Positions 54,495 through 63,827 of a stretch of 64,000 nucleotides of DNA are shown piece after piece. The stretch's first letter is position 1. Every line of letters begins with the position of its first letter. The notes under the pieces were generated by a model that did no database searches, was not told the DNA's origin, and was given only the letters and a program-made list of their open reading frames with translations. The position numbers and the translations under genes were made by a program. The stretch is from Arthrobacter sp. H-02-3 (GTDB lineage: Bacteria > Actinomycetota > Actinomycetes > Actinomycetales > Micrococcaceae): the NCBI RefSeq assembly GCF_003097355.1, contig NZ_PYUI01000002.1:304076-368075 (forward strand). Direction: 5' to 3'.

Positions 54495-56306
54495 ATGCTC
54501 AAGCCCCAGGCCAGTGAAACCCGCGAGATCGTCAATCTCGACGGCCTGTACCGCTTCAAGGTGGACTTTGGCCGCTCCGGCCACCGGGACGAATGGTTCC
54601 GGGCGCCGCTGGACTCGGACCTGGAAATGGGTGTCCCGGCCAGCTACAACGACGTCTTCCCGGACAAAGCCATCAGGGACCACGTCGGCTACGTCTGGTA
54701 CCAGCGGGACGTGCGCGTGCCGCGCGGCTGGGCCGGGGAGCGCATCCACGTCCGCCTCGACTCCGCAACGCACGAGGGCATGGTGTGGGTTGATGAGACC
54801 CTGGTGGCCCAGCACACCGGCGGCTACATGCCGTTCAGCGCGGACATCACCGAGCACGTGGCGCCCGGGCAGGTCTTCCGCCTCACCATCTCCGTCAACA
54901 ACGAGCTCACCCAGGCCACGATTCCGCCGGGAACCATCACCGTCACGGAGGGCGGCCGCCGCCAGCAGAGCTACCTCCACGACTTCTACAACTACGCCGG
55001 ACTGCACCGCAGCGTCTGGCTGTTCAGCACCCCCGCGGTGACCGTCGATGACATCACCGTGGTCACCGGCTTCGAGGCATCGGCCGGCAGCGTCGAGTAC
55101 TCCATCGCCACCGCCGGCGGAACCGGCAGTGAAACGGTCACCGTTTCCCTCCGGGACGCCGACGGCGCAGAGGTTGCCCGCGCCGACGGCGCCCGCGGCA
55201 CCCTGACGATCGCCGACGTCGTGCTCTGGAAGCCCGGTGCCGCCTACCTCTACAGCCTCACCGCCGAGATCCGCGACGGCGGCCGGCTGCTGGACAGCTA
55301 CACCCTGCCCGTCGGGGTCCGCACCGTGGAAGTCCACGGCAAGGAATTCCTCATCAACGGCGAGCCCTTCTACCTCACCGGCTTCGGCATGCACGAGGAC
55401 CACGTGGCCATCGGCAAGGGCCACAGCAACGCCCAGATGGTCAACGACTTCCAGCTCCTGGACTGGGTGGGTGCCAACTCCTTCCGGACCTCGCACTACC
55501 CCTACGCCGAGGAAGTCATGGAGTTCGCGGACCGGCACGGGATCGTGGTGATCGACGAAACCGCCGCCGTCGGGCTGCACCTGGGCTTCGGCGCCGTCTT
55601 CGGCGGCATTGCCAAGAAGACCTACGTCGAGGGCGGTGTGGACGCCAACACCGCCGCCAGCCACCGGCAGGCGATTTCCGAGCTCGTCGCCCGCGACAAG
55701 AACCACCCGTCCGTGGTCATCTGGTCGATCGCCAACGAACCCAACGGCTCGGAAGAGGGCGCCCGCGAATACTTCGCGCCCCTCGCGGAACTGACCCGCC
55801 GGCTGGACCCCACCCGGCCGGTCGGCTACGTCAACGTCATGTTCGACACCCCGGACAAAGAACTGCTCGGGGACCTGTTCGACGTCGTCCTGCTCAACCG
55901 CTACTACGGCTGGTACCTCAACAACGGCGACCTCGAAACAGCCGAGCAGTCCCTCGAGAAGGAACTGCGCGAGTGGGACGCCAAGTACGGCAAGCCCATG
56001 ATCATGACCGAGTACGGACCGGACACCATGCCCGGTTTCCACTCGATCTATGAGCAGCCCTGGAGCGAGGAATACCAGGCCGCGTTCCTGGCCATGTACC
56101 ACCGGGTCTTCGACCGCGTGGACGCCATGGTGGGCGAGCAGGTCTGGAACTTCGCGGACTTCCAGACCTCCAACGGCATCATGCGCGTGGACGGCAACAA
56201 GAAGGGCGTCTTCACCCGGGACAGGCGGCCCAAGCCCGCCGCCTACGCCCTGCGCCAGCGGTGGACGGCACTGGCCGGCACCAAGAACACCACTTCCGAG
56301 GCGTAG
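54495..56306 (+). CDS. uidA: Beta-glucuronidase (GH2)
   Basis: 603-aa glycoside hydrolase family 2 enzyme that frees glucuronate from beta-glucuronides. N-terminal jelly-roll (LDGLYRFKVDFGRSGHRDEW), Ig-like middle domain, and TIM barrel with acid/base Glu in SIANEPNGSEEGAREYF and nucleophile Glu in MIMTEYGPDTMPGFHS. GGIAKKTYVEGGVD and FRTSHYPYAEEVMEFADRHG are family segments. No signal peptide, so it is cytoplasmic and needs imported glucuronides, matching the GPH symporter encoded next. Confidence 0.95.
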   Translation: MLKPQASETREIVNLDGLYRFKVDFGRSGHRDEWFRAPLDSDLEMGVPASYNDVFPDKAIRDHVGYVWYQRDVRVPRGWAGERIHVRLDSATHEGMVWVDETLVAQHTGGYMPFSADITEHVAPGQVFRLTISVNNELTQATIPPGTITVTEGGRRQQSYLHDFYNYAGLHRSVWLFSTPAVTVDDITVVTGFEASAGSVEYSIATAGGTGSETVTVSLRDADGAEVARADGARGTLTIADVVLWKPGAAYLYSLTAEIRDGGRLLDSYTLPVGVRTVEVHGKEFLINGEPFYLTGFGMHEDHVAIGKGHSNAQMVNDFQLLDWVGANSFRTSHYPYAEEVMEFADRHGIVVIDETAAVGLHLGFGAVFGGIAKKTYVEGGVDANTAASHRQAISELVARDKNHPSVVIWSIANEPNGSEEGAREYFAPLAELTRRLDPTRPVGYVNVMFDTPDKELLGDLFDVVLLNRYYGWYLNNGDLETAEQSLEKELREWDAKYGKPMIMTEYGPDTMPGFHSIYEQPWSEEYQAAFLAMYHRVFDRVDAMVGEQVWNFADFQTSNGIMRVDGNKKGVFTRDRRPKPAAYALRQRWTALAGTKNTTSEA

Positions 56307-56377
56307 GCCTGACCGCACATTTTTTCGCCGGGCCCGGACCAGGGTCTGAGTCCGGCAACGGGTAAAGGAGCCCATTC

Positions 56378-57793
56378 ATGAAAAAGCTTTCCAAGCTCAG
56401 CATCATCGGCTATGGCGCCGGCGATGCTGCAAACAACCTCGCATTCACCACCGCCACCATGTTCCTGCTGGTGTACTACACGGACGTGGCAGGGATCTCC
56501 GCCGCTGCCGCCGGCACCCTGCTGCTGGTGGTGCGGATCTTCGATGCCTTCGCAGACGTCTTCGCCGGCCGCGTCGTGGACCGGACCTACAGCAAGCGGT
56601 TCGGCAAGTTCCGCCCGTTCATCATGTTCGGCTCCATCCCGCTGCTGCTGCTGAGCGTGGCGACCTTCTCCATCCCCGCCCTCGGCGAATCCGGCACCCT
56701 GCTCTACGCCTACGTCACGTACGCGGCCCTGGGTCTGGCCTACAGCCTGGTCAACATCCCCTACGGCTCGCTGGCCGGCGCCATGACCCAGGACCCGGGG
56801 GAGCGCGCCAAGCTGGGCTCCGCCCGGATGATCGGCGGGCTGCTGGTCGGCTCCGCTTTGGGCATCTTTGTGGCACCCCTGATCAAGCCGGGCGCCAACC
56901 TGCAGGGCACGTTCACCACCATCACTATCGCCTTCGTCGTCATCGGTGCGGCCCTGTACCTCTTCACCTTCCTGACCGCCAAGGAACGGGTCCATCGCGC
57001 TGTCCCCAACGTCACGTTCAAGCAGAGCATGGAGACGCTCAAGGGCAACCGGCCGCTGCTCATGCTGTGCGTGAGCTCCTTCTTCTTCCTTACCGGCTAC
57101 CTGGCCCTGACTTCGGTCCAGCTCTACTACCTCCGCGATGTCCTTGGCCGGCTGGACCTGTACCCGGTGCTGTCCATCATCCAACTCGGCCTGACCTTCG
57201 TGCTGGCTGGATTTATGCCCAAGCTGGTCCGGAACCTCGGAAAGAAGCGGGTCTACATCTTCTCCTCACTGTTCACGGTCGTTGGCGGTGCCATCATCTT
57301 CTTCTCCCCGGCAAGCCAAGCCATGGTCGGCTTCGGCGGCCTGGTGATCAGCCTCGTGGGCGTCCTCGCGGTCAACATCGTGGTGTGGGCACTGGAAGCC
57401 GACACCGTCGAGTACGGCGAGTGGAAGACCGGCGTCCGCACCGAGGGCATCACCTACGCCTTGTTCTCCTTCACCCGCAAGACCGGCCAGGCAGTCGGCG
57501 GTGCGCTCGCGGCCTATGCCCTGGCCCTGGGCGGCTACAAGTCCGGCGCAGTCCAGACCCCTGACGCCGTCTTCGGCATCCAGATCGCCGCCGGCGCACT
57601 GCCCGCGGTCATGACCATCCTGGCCGTGCTCGTGATGGCCAAGTACACGCTCACCGACACCATGCACGCCCGGATCCTCGGCGAGATCCGGGCCCGCCGC
57701 ACCGACGGTGACGGCGGCGCCGTCGGAACCCCCCGGAACGACGCCGACGGCACCGTTCCCGCCGATGCCGCACCGCTGGCGCCCAGCAACTAA
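56378..57793 (+). CDS. GPH-family glucuronide/sugar cation symporter (UidB-like)
   Basis: 471-aa membrane protein of the glycoside-pentoside-hexuronide family. It has [20 protein letters not shown] at the start, then [20 protein letters not shown] and [19 protein letters not shown], with about 12 helices. Position 71 bases after uidA and an AAAGGAG site support uptake of beta-glucuronides. The C-terminal 40 residues are polar and probably cytoplasmic. Confidence 0.92.
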   Translation: MKKLSKLSIIGYGAGDAANNLAFTTATMFLLVYYTDVAGISAAAAGTLLLVVRIFDAFADVFAGRVVDRTYSKRFGKFRPFIMFGSIPLLLLSVATFSIPALGESGTLLYAYVTYAALGLAYSLVNIPYGSLAGAMTQDPGERAKLGSARMIGGLLVGSALGIFVAPLIKPGANLQGTFTTITIAFVVIGAALYLFTFLTAKERVHRAVPNVTFKQSMETLKGNRPLLMLCVSSFFFLTGYLALTSVQLYYLRDVLGRLDLYPVLSIIQLGLTFVLAGFMPKLVRNLGKKRVYIFSSLFTVVGGAIIFFSPASQAMVGFGGLVISLVGVLAVNIVVWALEADTVEYGEWKTGVRTEGITYALFSFTRKTGQAVGGALAAYALALGGYKSGAVQTPDAVFGIQIAAGALPAVMTILAVLVMAKYTLTDTMHARILGEIRARRTDGDGGAVGTPRNDADGTVPADAAPLAPSN

Positions 57794-57825
57794 GTCACCC
57801 CCACCAGACCAAAAAAGGACCTGCT

Positions 57826-59055
57826 GTGAAAATCATTGCCGCTGAAGTCTTCGTGACCAGCCCCTCCCGGAACTTCGTGACCCTGCGGATCACGACAGAA
57901 GACGGCGTCACCGGCATCGGCGACGCCACCCTCAACGGCCGCGAGCTCGCCGTGGCCGCCTACCTGAAGGAGCACGTCGCGCAGCTGCTGATCGGCAAGG
58001 ACCCGCACCGGATCGAGGACACCTGGCAGTTCCTGTACCGGTCCTCCTACTGGCGCCGCGGCCCGGTCACGATGGCCGCGATCGCCGCCGTCGACATGGC
58101 CCTGTGGGACATCAAGGGCAAGCTGGCCGGGATGCCGGTCTACCAGCTCCTCGGCGGCGCGTCCCGGAACGGGCTGCGCGCCTACGGCCACGCCTCCGGC
58201 GCGGACATTCCCTCCCTGTTCGATTCCGTCCGCGAGCACCTGGAGCTCGGGTACAAGTCCATCCGGATCCAGACCGCGATCCCCGGCATCAAGGCCGTCT
58301 ACGGGGTTGCCGCCCAGGCGCAGGCCTCGGGGGAGCGGTACGACTACGAGCCCGCCGGCCGTGGGGCGTTCCCGCAGGAGGAGGACTGGGACACCCGCGC
58401 CTACCTGCGGCACCTGCCCACCGTGTTCGAGGCCGTGCGCAATGAGTTCGGTCCGGAGCTGCCGCTGCTGCACGACGGGCACCACCGGATGACCCCGATC
58501 CAGGCCGCCAAGCTCGGCAAGGCGCTGGAACCCTACGACCTCTTCTGGCTCGAGGACTGCACCCCGGCCGAAAACCAGGAGGCCCTGCGGCTGGTCCGCC
58601 AGCACACCACCACCCCGCTGGCCATCGGTGAAATCTTCAACACCGTGTACGACTACCAGACCATCATCAAGGAACAGCTGATCGACTACGTCCGGGCCGC
58701 GTCCACCCACTTCGGCGGGATCTCGCCGCTGAAGAAGGTCATGGACTTCGCCGCGCAGTACCAGATCAAGTCCGGCTTCCACGGCCCGACCGACATCTCC
58801 CCGGTCGGGTTCGCCGCGCAGCTGCACGTCGGGCTGGCCATCCACAACTACGGCATCCAGGAATACATGCAGCACTCGGACAAGACCAACGAGGTCTTCG
58901 AGCAGTCCATGACGTTCGTGGACGGCTACCTGCACCCGGGCGACAAGCCCGGCATCGGCGTCGAATTCAACGAGGAAGCCGCGGCCGCCTTCCCGTACCA
59001 GCAGGCCTACCTGCCCTACAACCGCCTCGTCGACGGCACCGTTCATGACTGGTGA
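57826..59055 (+). CDS. manD: D-mannonate dehydratase (ManD, enolase superfamily)
   Basis: 409-aa enolase-superfamily enzyme that dehydrates D-mannonate to 2-keto-3-deoxygluconate, the step after UxuB. It has [20 protein letters not shown], the arginine/tyrosine loop after [12 protein letters not shown], and metal ligands in [26 protein letters not shown] and [12 protein letters not shown]. The barrel ends with [18 protein letters not shown]. This is the ManD/RspA type, not the UxuA type. GTG start with AAAGGA six bases upstream. The stop lies inside the next gene (11-base overlap). Confidence 0.95.
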   Translation: MKIIAAEVFVTSPSRNFVTLRITTEDGVTGIGDATLNGRELAVAAYLKEHVAQLLIGKDPHRIEDTWQFLYRSSYWRRGPVTMAAIAAVDMALWDIKGKLAGMPVYQLLGGASRNGLRAYGHASGADIPSLFDSVREHLELGYKSIRIQTAIPGIKAVYGVAAQAQASGERYDYEPAGRGAFPQEEDWDTRAYLRHLPTVFEAVRNEFGPELPLLHDGHHRMTPIQAAKLGKALEPYDLFWLEDCTPAENQEALRLVRQHTTTPLAIGEIFNTVYDYQTIIKEQLIDYVRAASTHFGGISPLKKVMDFAAQYQIKSGFHGPTDISPVGFAAQLHVGLAIHNYGIQEYMQHSDKTNEVFEQSMTFVDGYLHPGDKPGIGVEFNEEAAAAFPYQQAYLPYNRLVDGTVHDW

Positions 59056-61324
59056 GCTGAACCCCGCCGCTTCCGCCCCCCGCCACATTGTGGTGATGGG
59101 CGTGACCAGTTGCGGCAAGAGCACCGTGGGCGCGGCCATCGCCGACCGGCTCGGAGCCGAATTCCTCGACGGCGACTCGCTGCACCCGCAGTCCAACATT
59201 GACAAGATGGCCTCGGGCACCCCGCTGGACGACGCCGACCGGGCACCGTGGCTGGCCGAGGTCGGCAGGCGCTTCGCGGCGTCGGACGCTGGCCTGGTCA
59301 TCGCGTGCAGCGCGCTCAAGCGCGCCTACCGGGACATCATCCGCAGCGGCGATCCCTCCGTGGTGTTCGTGCACCTGCACGGGAGCCGGGAACTGCTCAG
59401 CAGCCGTATGGCCGCGCGTCCGGGGCACTTCATGCCGCTCTCACTGCTGGAATCGCAGTTGGAAACCCTCGAAGAACTCCAGGCCGACGAAAAGAGTGTT
59501 GTAGTGGACATCGCCACGCCAGTGACGCAGATCGTTGATGAAGCTGTTGCGGCCCTCGCCGGTCCGCAGGACGATGCCACCCGGCTCCTCGTCGACCTCC
59601 AGGCGGCGCCGTTCAACCTCGACGGCGACGCCATCGCCTGGGTGGATGCCACCATCGCTTCCATGACGCTCGAGGAAAAGATCGGTCAGCTGTTCATCAA
59701 CCACAACAACGACTACTCCCAGGAATACCTCGACGGTGTCCTGGAGCAGTATCACGTGGGCGGCATGCGCTACCGGCCCGGACCGTCGGCGGACGTGCAG
59801 GAACACATCCGGTACGCGCAGTCCAAGACCCGCATCCCGCTGCTGGTGGCCTCCAACCCGGAAATGGGGGGAGCCGGAAGCTGCGACGACGGGACGTTCG
59901 TCTCGACCCATCTGCAGGCGGGCTCACATCCGGACAAGGCCATCGCCCGGCAAATGGGCCAGGTGGCCGGCGTCGAAACCGCGGCGCTGGGCTGCAACTG
60001 GGCCTTCGCGCCGATCGTGGACATCCACTACAACTGGCGCAACACGGTCATTTCCACCCGGGCCTTCGGCAACACTCCGGAGATCGTGGTGGAACGGGCC
60101 AAAGAGTACTTCGACGGCATCAGCGAATCGCCCACCGTGTGCGCCATGAAGCACTTCCCGGGCGACGGCATGGACGAACGCGACCAGCACGTGGTGACGT
60201 CCTACAACACGCTCAGCTACGAGGAGTGGAACAAGACCTACGGGCACGTGTACCGGGAGATGATCGGCCACGGCGTGCAGTCCATCATGATCGGCCACAT
60301 CGGTGCGCCGGACCTGTCGCGGCATTTCCGCCCCGGCCTGGCGGCAGAGGACATCCTGCCCGCGACCCTGGCGCCGGAACTGCTACAGGACCTGCTCCGC
60401 GGCGAACTCGGCTTCAACGGGCTCATCCTCACCGACGCGTCCCAGATGATCGGCCTGACCCAGGCCATGAAGCGCAGCGAGCTGGTCCCCGCCACCATTG
60501 CGGCCGGTTGCGACATGTTCCTGTTCTTCCGGAACCCGGCCGAGGACTTCGGGTACATGCTCGAGGGGTACAAGTCCGGGGTCATCACGGAAGCACGGCT
60601 GCAGGACGCTCTGCGCCGGATCCTGGGCCTGAAGGCGTCGCTCGGACTGCACAAGGCCGCGCGGGAATCCCTCGTCCCGCCGGTCGAAGCGCTGCAGCTG
60701 ATCGGGAGTGCCGCGCACCGGGCGGTTGCCGCGGAGATCGCCGACAAGACCGTCACCCTGGTCAAGGACACGGCCGGCAACCTGCCCATCACGCCCCGGA
60801 CGCACAAACGCATCCGCCTCTACGGCATCTCGGGCGGCGCGGACTTCACCCGTGCCGACCCGCTGGCCTACCTGGACGTGGTCCGCGACGAACTCGAAAA
60901 AGCCGGCTTTGAAGTCCATGTCTTCAAGACAGCCGAGCAGCGCCAGATTGCCGGCGAGACAGGGGTGAACTTCATGTCCGTCATCTCCGAGGAAGCCACG
61001 GGAGATTACGCGCAGAAGTACGACGCCGCGTTCGTCTTCGCCAACGTGAAAGGCTTCGCCCAGGAGGCAGCCATCCGGATCAAGTGGTCAACGCCCATGG
61101 CGGCCGAGATCCCCTGGTACGCCACCGAGGTGCCCACGGTGTTCGTCTCGCTCAATCAGCCCAACCACCTCATTGACGTGCCGATGGTGAAGACGGCCAT
61201 CCACGCCCACGCGGGCACGCCGGAGGCCATCCGGGCTGCCGTCGAGAAGATCCAGGGCAAATCGGAGTTCCAAGGCACGTTCAACGAGAACGTCTTCTGC
61301 GACTCCTTCGACACCCGCCTCTAA
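59045..61324 (+). CDS. Gluconokinase-GH3 glycosidase fusion protein
   Basis: 759-aa fusion. Residues 1-180 form a GntK-type kinase: P-loop [58 protein letters not shown] and [20 protein letters not shown]. From about 190 a GH3 enzyme follows: [55 protein letters not shown] (NagZ-like loop), a likely nucleophile Asp in [12 protein letters not shown], and a C-terminal domain to FDTRL. There is no stop, frameshift or ribosome site at the joint. It overlaps manD by 11 bases, so it is part of that operon. No signal peptide. Confidence 0.88.
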   Translation: MTGELNPAASAPRHIVVMGVTSCGKSTVGAAIADRLGAEFLDGDSLHPQSNIDKMASGTPLDDADRAPWLAEVGRRFAASDAGLVIACSALKRAYRDIIRSGDPSVVFVHLHGSRELLSSRMAARPGHFMPLSLLESQLETLEELQADEKSVVVDIATPVTQIVDEAVAALAGPQDDATRLLVDLQAAPFNLDGDAIAWVDATIASMTLEEKIGQLFINHNNDYSQEYLDGVLEQYHVGGMRYRPGPSADVQEHIRYAQSKTRIPLLVASNPEMGGAGSCDDGTFVSTHLQAGSHPDKAIARQMGQVAGVETAALGCNWAFAPIVDIHYNWRNTVISTRAFGNTPEIVVERAKEYFDGISESPTVCAMKHFPGDGMDERDQHVVTSYNTLSYEEWNKTYGHVYREMIGHGVQSIMIGHIGAPDLSRHFRPGLAAEDILPATLAPELLQDLLRGELGFNGLILTDASQMIGLTQAMKRSELVPATIAAGCDMFLFFRNPAEDFGYMLEGYKSGVITEARLQDALRRILGLKASLGLHKAARESLVPPVEALQLIGSAAHRAVAAEIADKTVTLVKDTAGNLPITPRTHKRIRLYGISGGADFTRADPLAYLDVVRDELEKAGFEVHVFKTAEQRQIAGETGVNFMSVISEEATGDYAQKYDAAFVFANVKGFAQEAAIRIKWSTPMAAEIPWYATEVPTVFVSLNQPNHLIDVPMVKTAIHAHAGTPEAIRAAVEKIQGKSEFQGTFNENVFCDSFDTRL

Positions 61325-61359
61325 GCCCTTTTACCTGGGATTCTAGAGGTTTTAGAGCA

Positions 61360-61399
61360 GGCTCCCTGCCGACTGAACATCCCCGGTCCGCAGGGAGCC
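61360..61399. terminator. Terminator at the end of the glucuronide island
   Basis: GGCTCCCTGC and GCAGGGAGCC, a perfect 10-bp stem with a 20-base loop, between the fusion gene and a convergent small gene. Confidence 0.7.
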
Positions 61400-61425
61400 G
61401 GCAATATCCCGTTCGCCTACGTGTC

Positions 61426-61617
61426 CTAGGCGTCGTAGCTGGCCGAGTGCTCCTGCGCATCGTTGCGGGCTGCCGCAAGTTCTCTGCGGTAGTCCGCAAT
61501 GGTCAGGACGCCGTTGACATCCAACACATTCTGGATCCGCTCGATAAGCGCCGGCATTTCGTAGTGCTCAACGACCCGATCGTGTCGGTCATCCAAATGT
61601 TTGAGTTTCTCAGCCAC
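61426..61617 (-). CDS. Small hypothetical protein
   Basis: 63-aa acidic/helical protein beginning VAEKLKHLDDRHDRVVEHYE and containing ALIERIQNVLDVNGVLTIAD. The GTG at 61617 follows a GGGGGG run; an in-frame extension of 32 residues is cysteine-rich and unlikely. No family recognised. The terminator hairpin at 61360-61399 serves its 3' end. The upstream 257 bases (61618-61874) show nothing further. Confidence 0.55.
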   Translation of the reverse strand: MAEKLKHLDDRHDRVVEHYEMPALIERIQNVLDVNGVLTIADYRRELAAARNDAQEHSASYDA

Positions 61618-61874
61618 GTTCCCCCCAAAGAATGCTGCTCCGCACCCCATGTGCGGTGCCGTGAGTCTACACGCAATGTTTCCGCAGTTTTCCCGCACCC
61701 GTAACACACCCACGCCGCCGAGGAGGCGCGCTTGGGCACCACACCGGCGGCGCCATGAGCCATGCCATCATCATCACCCTGATCACAACCCCAGGCGCTG
61801 TGCCCACTGCTGTTCTCCCCCGAGCAATTCCTGGAGCCCGAATAGGCCCCGACCGCCCTCGCGGGTAAAGAAAA

Positions 61875-61902
61875 GCCCCGGGCCCATGACAGATGCCGGG
61901 GC
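61875..61902 (-). terminator. Rho-independent terminator for a leftward transcript
   Basis: GCCCCGG/CCGGGGC stem, 14-base loop. On the minus strand it is followed directly by TTTTCTTT, so it ends a transcript coming from the right, that is from the small ORF at 61936-62091. Confidence 0.75.
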
Positions 61903-61935
61903 AGTTCCTACGCGCGGAGGCTGGCTATCGGCCGG

Positions 61936-62091
61936 TTAGTCGTCGCAGTTCTGCAAGACCCAGTGCTGAGCCCGCCAGATGACGTTGTAGTTGTTGACCC
62001 GGCTCTGGGCCCTCCTGCCGGGCCGCCGCTGCGGTTTCGGACCGGCGCTACGCGGATCCCCGTAGCGCCAGTCTGAAGCAGTAGCGCACAC
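61936..62091 (-). pseudogene. Possible gene remnant (C-terminal fragment) with its own terminator
   Basis: A 51-codon frame whose last 25 residues look like real protein (QSRVNNYNVIWRAQHWVLQN then CDD, stop). The first half lies inside the 98-bp repeat, and the only start available is a GTG with no ribosome site. A terminator follows 33 bases after the stop. It fits either a very small intact gene or the tail of a gene whose 5' part was lost to the repeat. I do not recognise the family. Confidence 0.4.
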
Positions 62092-62113
62092 GAAAAACCG
62101 ACGCTAAAACCAC
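62016..62113 (+). repeat. 98-bp dispersed repeat, copy 2
   Basis: Gapless match to 38942-39039 in the same orientation (69 of 98 identical by hand). This copy contains a 9-bp hairpin, GGCGCTACG/CGTAGCGCC, around CGGATCCC. Confidence 0.6.
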
Positions 62114-62149
62114 TCCCGCGGCGCCCGTCGCAGGCGTAGCGTGGGGGCC

Positions 62150-63403
62150 ATGGAGAAGACCGGATGCGCGGTGGTGGGCGGCGGACCTGCGGGGATGATG
62201 CTGGGCCTGCTCCTGGCCCGGGCCGGGGTGCGGGTCACGGTGTTGGAGAAGCATGCGGACTTCCTGCGGGATTTCCGCGGCGACACGGTGCACCCCTCCA
62301 CGATCCGGCTGATTGACGAACTCGGCCTCGGCCAGGAATTCCGCCGGCTGCCGCAGAGTCGCCTGAAGAATGTTGCTTTTCCGGTTCCCGGCGGGCCGCC
62401 CGTGACCATGGGTGATTTTGATGCCCTGCCGCCGCCGTACAACTACATCGCCATGATGCCGCAATGGGACTTCCTGAATTTCCTCGGCGCCGCCGCGGCC
62501 GAGGAACCGGGGTTCACCCTGCTGATGAGCCACACCGCCACCGGGCTGGTCCGCAACGGGGGCCGCGTCCGCGGAATCCGCTTCCGGACCCCGGACGGTA
62601 CTCAGGGCGAACTCTTGGCGGACCTGGTCGTCGCGACGGACGGACGCCATTCCGTGCTCCGCACCGAGGCCGGCCTCGCGCCGAAGGAGTTTCCGGTGCC
62701 TTTCGACACCTGGTGGTTCCGGCTGCCCCGGAACCCTTCCGAAGCAGGCGAGGTGGCCGGGCTCGTGCCGGCATTCGGACCCGGCGAGGCGCTGTTGGCC
62801 TTGTTCCGCAATGACTACTACCAAATGGGCTACCTCGCCGCGAAAGGCACCGACGCCCGGATCCGCGCTGAAGGCGTCGAGGGATTCCGGCGCCGGGTCG
62901 CGGCGCTGCGCCCGGACCTCGCCGACCGCGTTGACGCCATCCGTTCCCTCGATGACCTCCACTGGCTGGACGTGCGCCTGAACCGGCTGCACCGGTGGTA
63001 CATCCACGGCATGCTCTGCATCGGCGACGCCGCGCATGCCATGTCCCCGGCCGGCGGCGTCGGAATCAACCTCGCGATCCAGGACGCCGCGGCCGCCGCC
63101 GAGTCCCTTGCCCCCGCACTGCTCCGGGGCCATGTGACCACGGCAGACCTCAAGAAAGTCGAACGACGGCGCCGGTTGCCCACTGTCATTGTGCAGACCG
63201 CCCAGAGGGTGATGCACCGGGCAATCTTCGGCCCGATCATGTCCGGGAAGCGGACAAAAGCTCCAGCCGCGGCGCTCTTCGTGGCCCGGCGCATTCCGGC
63301 GGTCCGCACCATCATTCCCCGGTTTATTGCCTTTGGTCCGCGGCCCGAGCATGCCCCGGCATTCGCCCGGCGCGCCGAACCCCGACCGCAGCCGCAGCCC
63401 TAG
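62150..63403 (+). CDS. FAD-dependent monooxygenase (PHBH-like)
   Basis: 417-aa class A flavoprotein monooxygenase. FAD is bound by CAVVGGGPAGMMLGLLLARA, the second motif is LLADLVVATDGRHSVLRTEA, and the third is MLCIGDAAHAMSPAGGVGIN. Such enzymes hydroxylate aromatic or related compounds with NAD(P)H and O2. ATG at 62150 after a GGGGG run; a GTG nine bases earlier is an alternative. It stands alone, so the substrate is unknown. The C-terminus is arginine- and proline-rich. Confidence 0.88.
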   Translation: MEKTGCAVVGGGPAGMMLGLLLARAGVRVTVLEKHADFLRDFRGDTVHPSTIRLIDELGLGQEFRRLPQSRLKNVAFPVPGGPPVTMGDFDALPPPYNYIAMMPQWDFLNFLGAAAAEEPGFTLLMSHTATGLVRNGGRVRGIRFRTPDGTQGELLADLVVATDGRHSVLRTEAGLAPKEFPVPFDTWWFRLPRNPSEAGEVAGLVPAFGPGEALLALFRNDYYQMGYLAAKGTDARIRAEGVEGFRRRVAALRPDLADRVDAIRSLDDLHWLDVRLNRLHRWYIHGMLCIGDAAHAMSPAGGVGINLAIQDAAAAAESLAPALLRGHVTTADLKKVERRRRLPTVIVQTAQRVMHRAIFGPIMSGKRTKAPAAALFVARRIPAVRTIIPRFIAFGPRPEHAPAFARRAEPRPQPQP

Positions 63404-63509
63404 CCGCGCTGGGCGGTCATACTGCCCCATTGGGCGCTTCACCGCCATCCCACAATGGCAGAGGGACGCTGGCCGGGCGAGGAAATATGTGACTCGCGTG
63501 ACGTAATTT

Positions 63510-63553
63510 TTGCGTGCGGTCCAGTCAAGGGCTACCGTGTGATCAGTATCACG
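63510..63553 (+). promoter_or_regulatory. Promoter with CRP-like dyad before the glycine riboswitch
   Basis: TTGCGT-N17-TACCGT (63510-63538) is a plausible -35/-10 pair. It is followed by TGTGA-TCAGTA-TCACG (63538-63553), one mismatch from a CRP/GlxR site and also part of the dyad GTGAT-CAGT-ATCAC. Confidence 0.4.
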
Positions 63554-63577
63554 ACAAGTCATACATGCTTTTGATCT

Positions 63578-63768
63578 GCGGCGGGAGAGTCCTGCCGGTA
63601 CGTTCAGCAGGCGCCGTAGGAGCAAATCCTCCCCAGGAATCTCTCAGGCCCACGTACCGCCGCGGCGAGGCAACTCTGGAAAGCAGTCCGGTCACCGGAC
63701 TCACCGACGGTGCAAGCGGCACCCTGTAACAGCAGGGTCTGCGGAAACTCTCAGGTCCAATACAGAGC
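63578..63768 (+). promoter_or_regulatory. Tandem glycine riboswitch (gcvT type)
   Basis: Two aptamers in series. Aptamer 1 (about 63578-63675) has GCGGGAGAGTCC, GGCGCCGTAGGAGCAA and GGAATCTCTCAGGCCC. The linker CAACTCTGGAAAG leads to aptamer 2 (to about 63768) with CACCGACGGTGCAAGC, GGAAACTCTCAGGTCC and TACAGAGCGG. These are hallmark conserved segments of cooperative glycine-binding riboswitches, usually placed before glycine cleavage genes. Here lipA starts 60 bases later. Confidence 0.92.
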
Positions 63769-63788
63769 GGGGAGGAACCCGAATCATC

Positions 63789-63807
63789 GTGGCACCCAAA
63801 ATGCCAC
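63789..63807 (+). promoter_or_regulatory. Hairpin between riboswitch and lipA ribosome site
   Basis: GTGGCA/TGCCAC stem with a seven-base loop, ending nine bases before GGAG (63817-63820). It may be part of the expression platform that passes glycine binding on to translation. Confidence 0.4.
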
Positions 63808-63827
63808 CTGAATTATGGAGTTCCTTC

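Noticed and set aside
57826..59055. UxuA-type mannonate dehydratase
   Set aside because: The protein is an enolase-superfamily ManD, not a TIM-barrel UxuA.
62048..63625. 525-codon frame opposite the FAD monooxygenase
   Set aside because: Antisense of a gene with all three flavin motifs; the translation has no recognisable domain.
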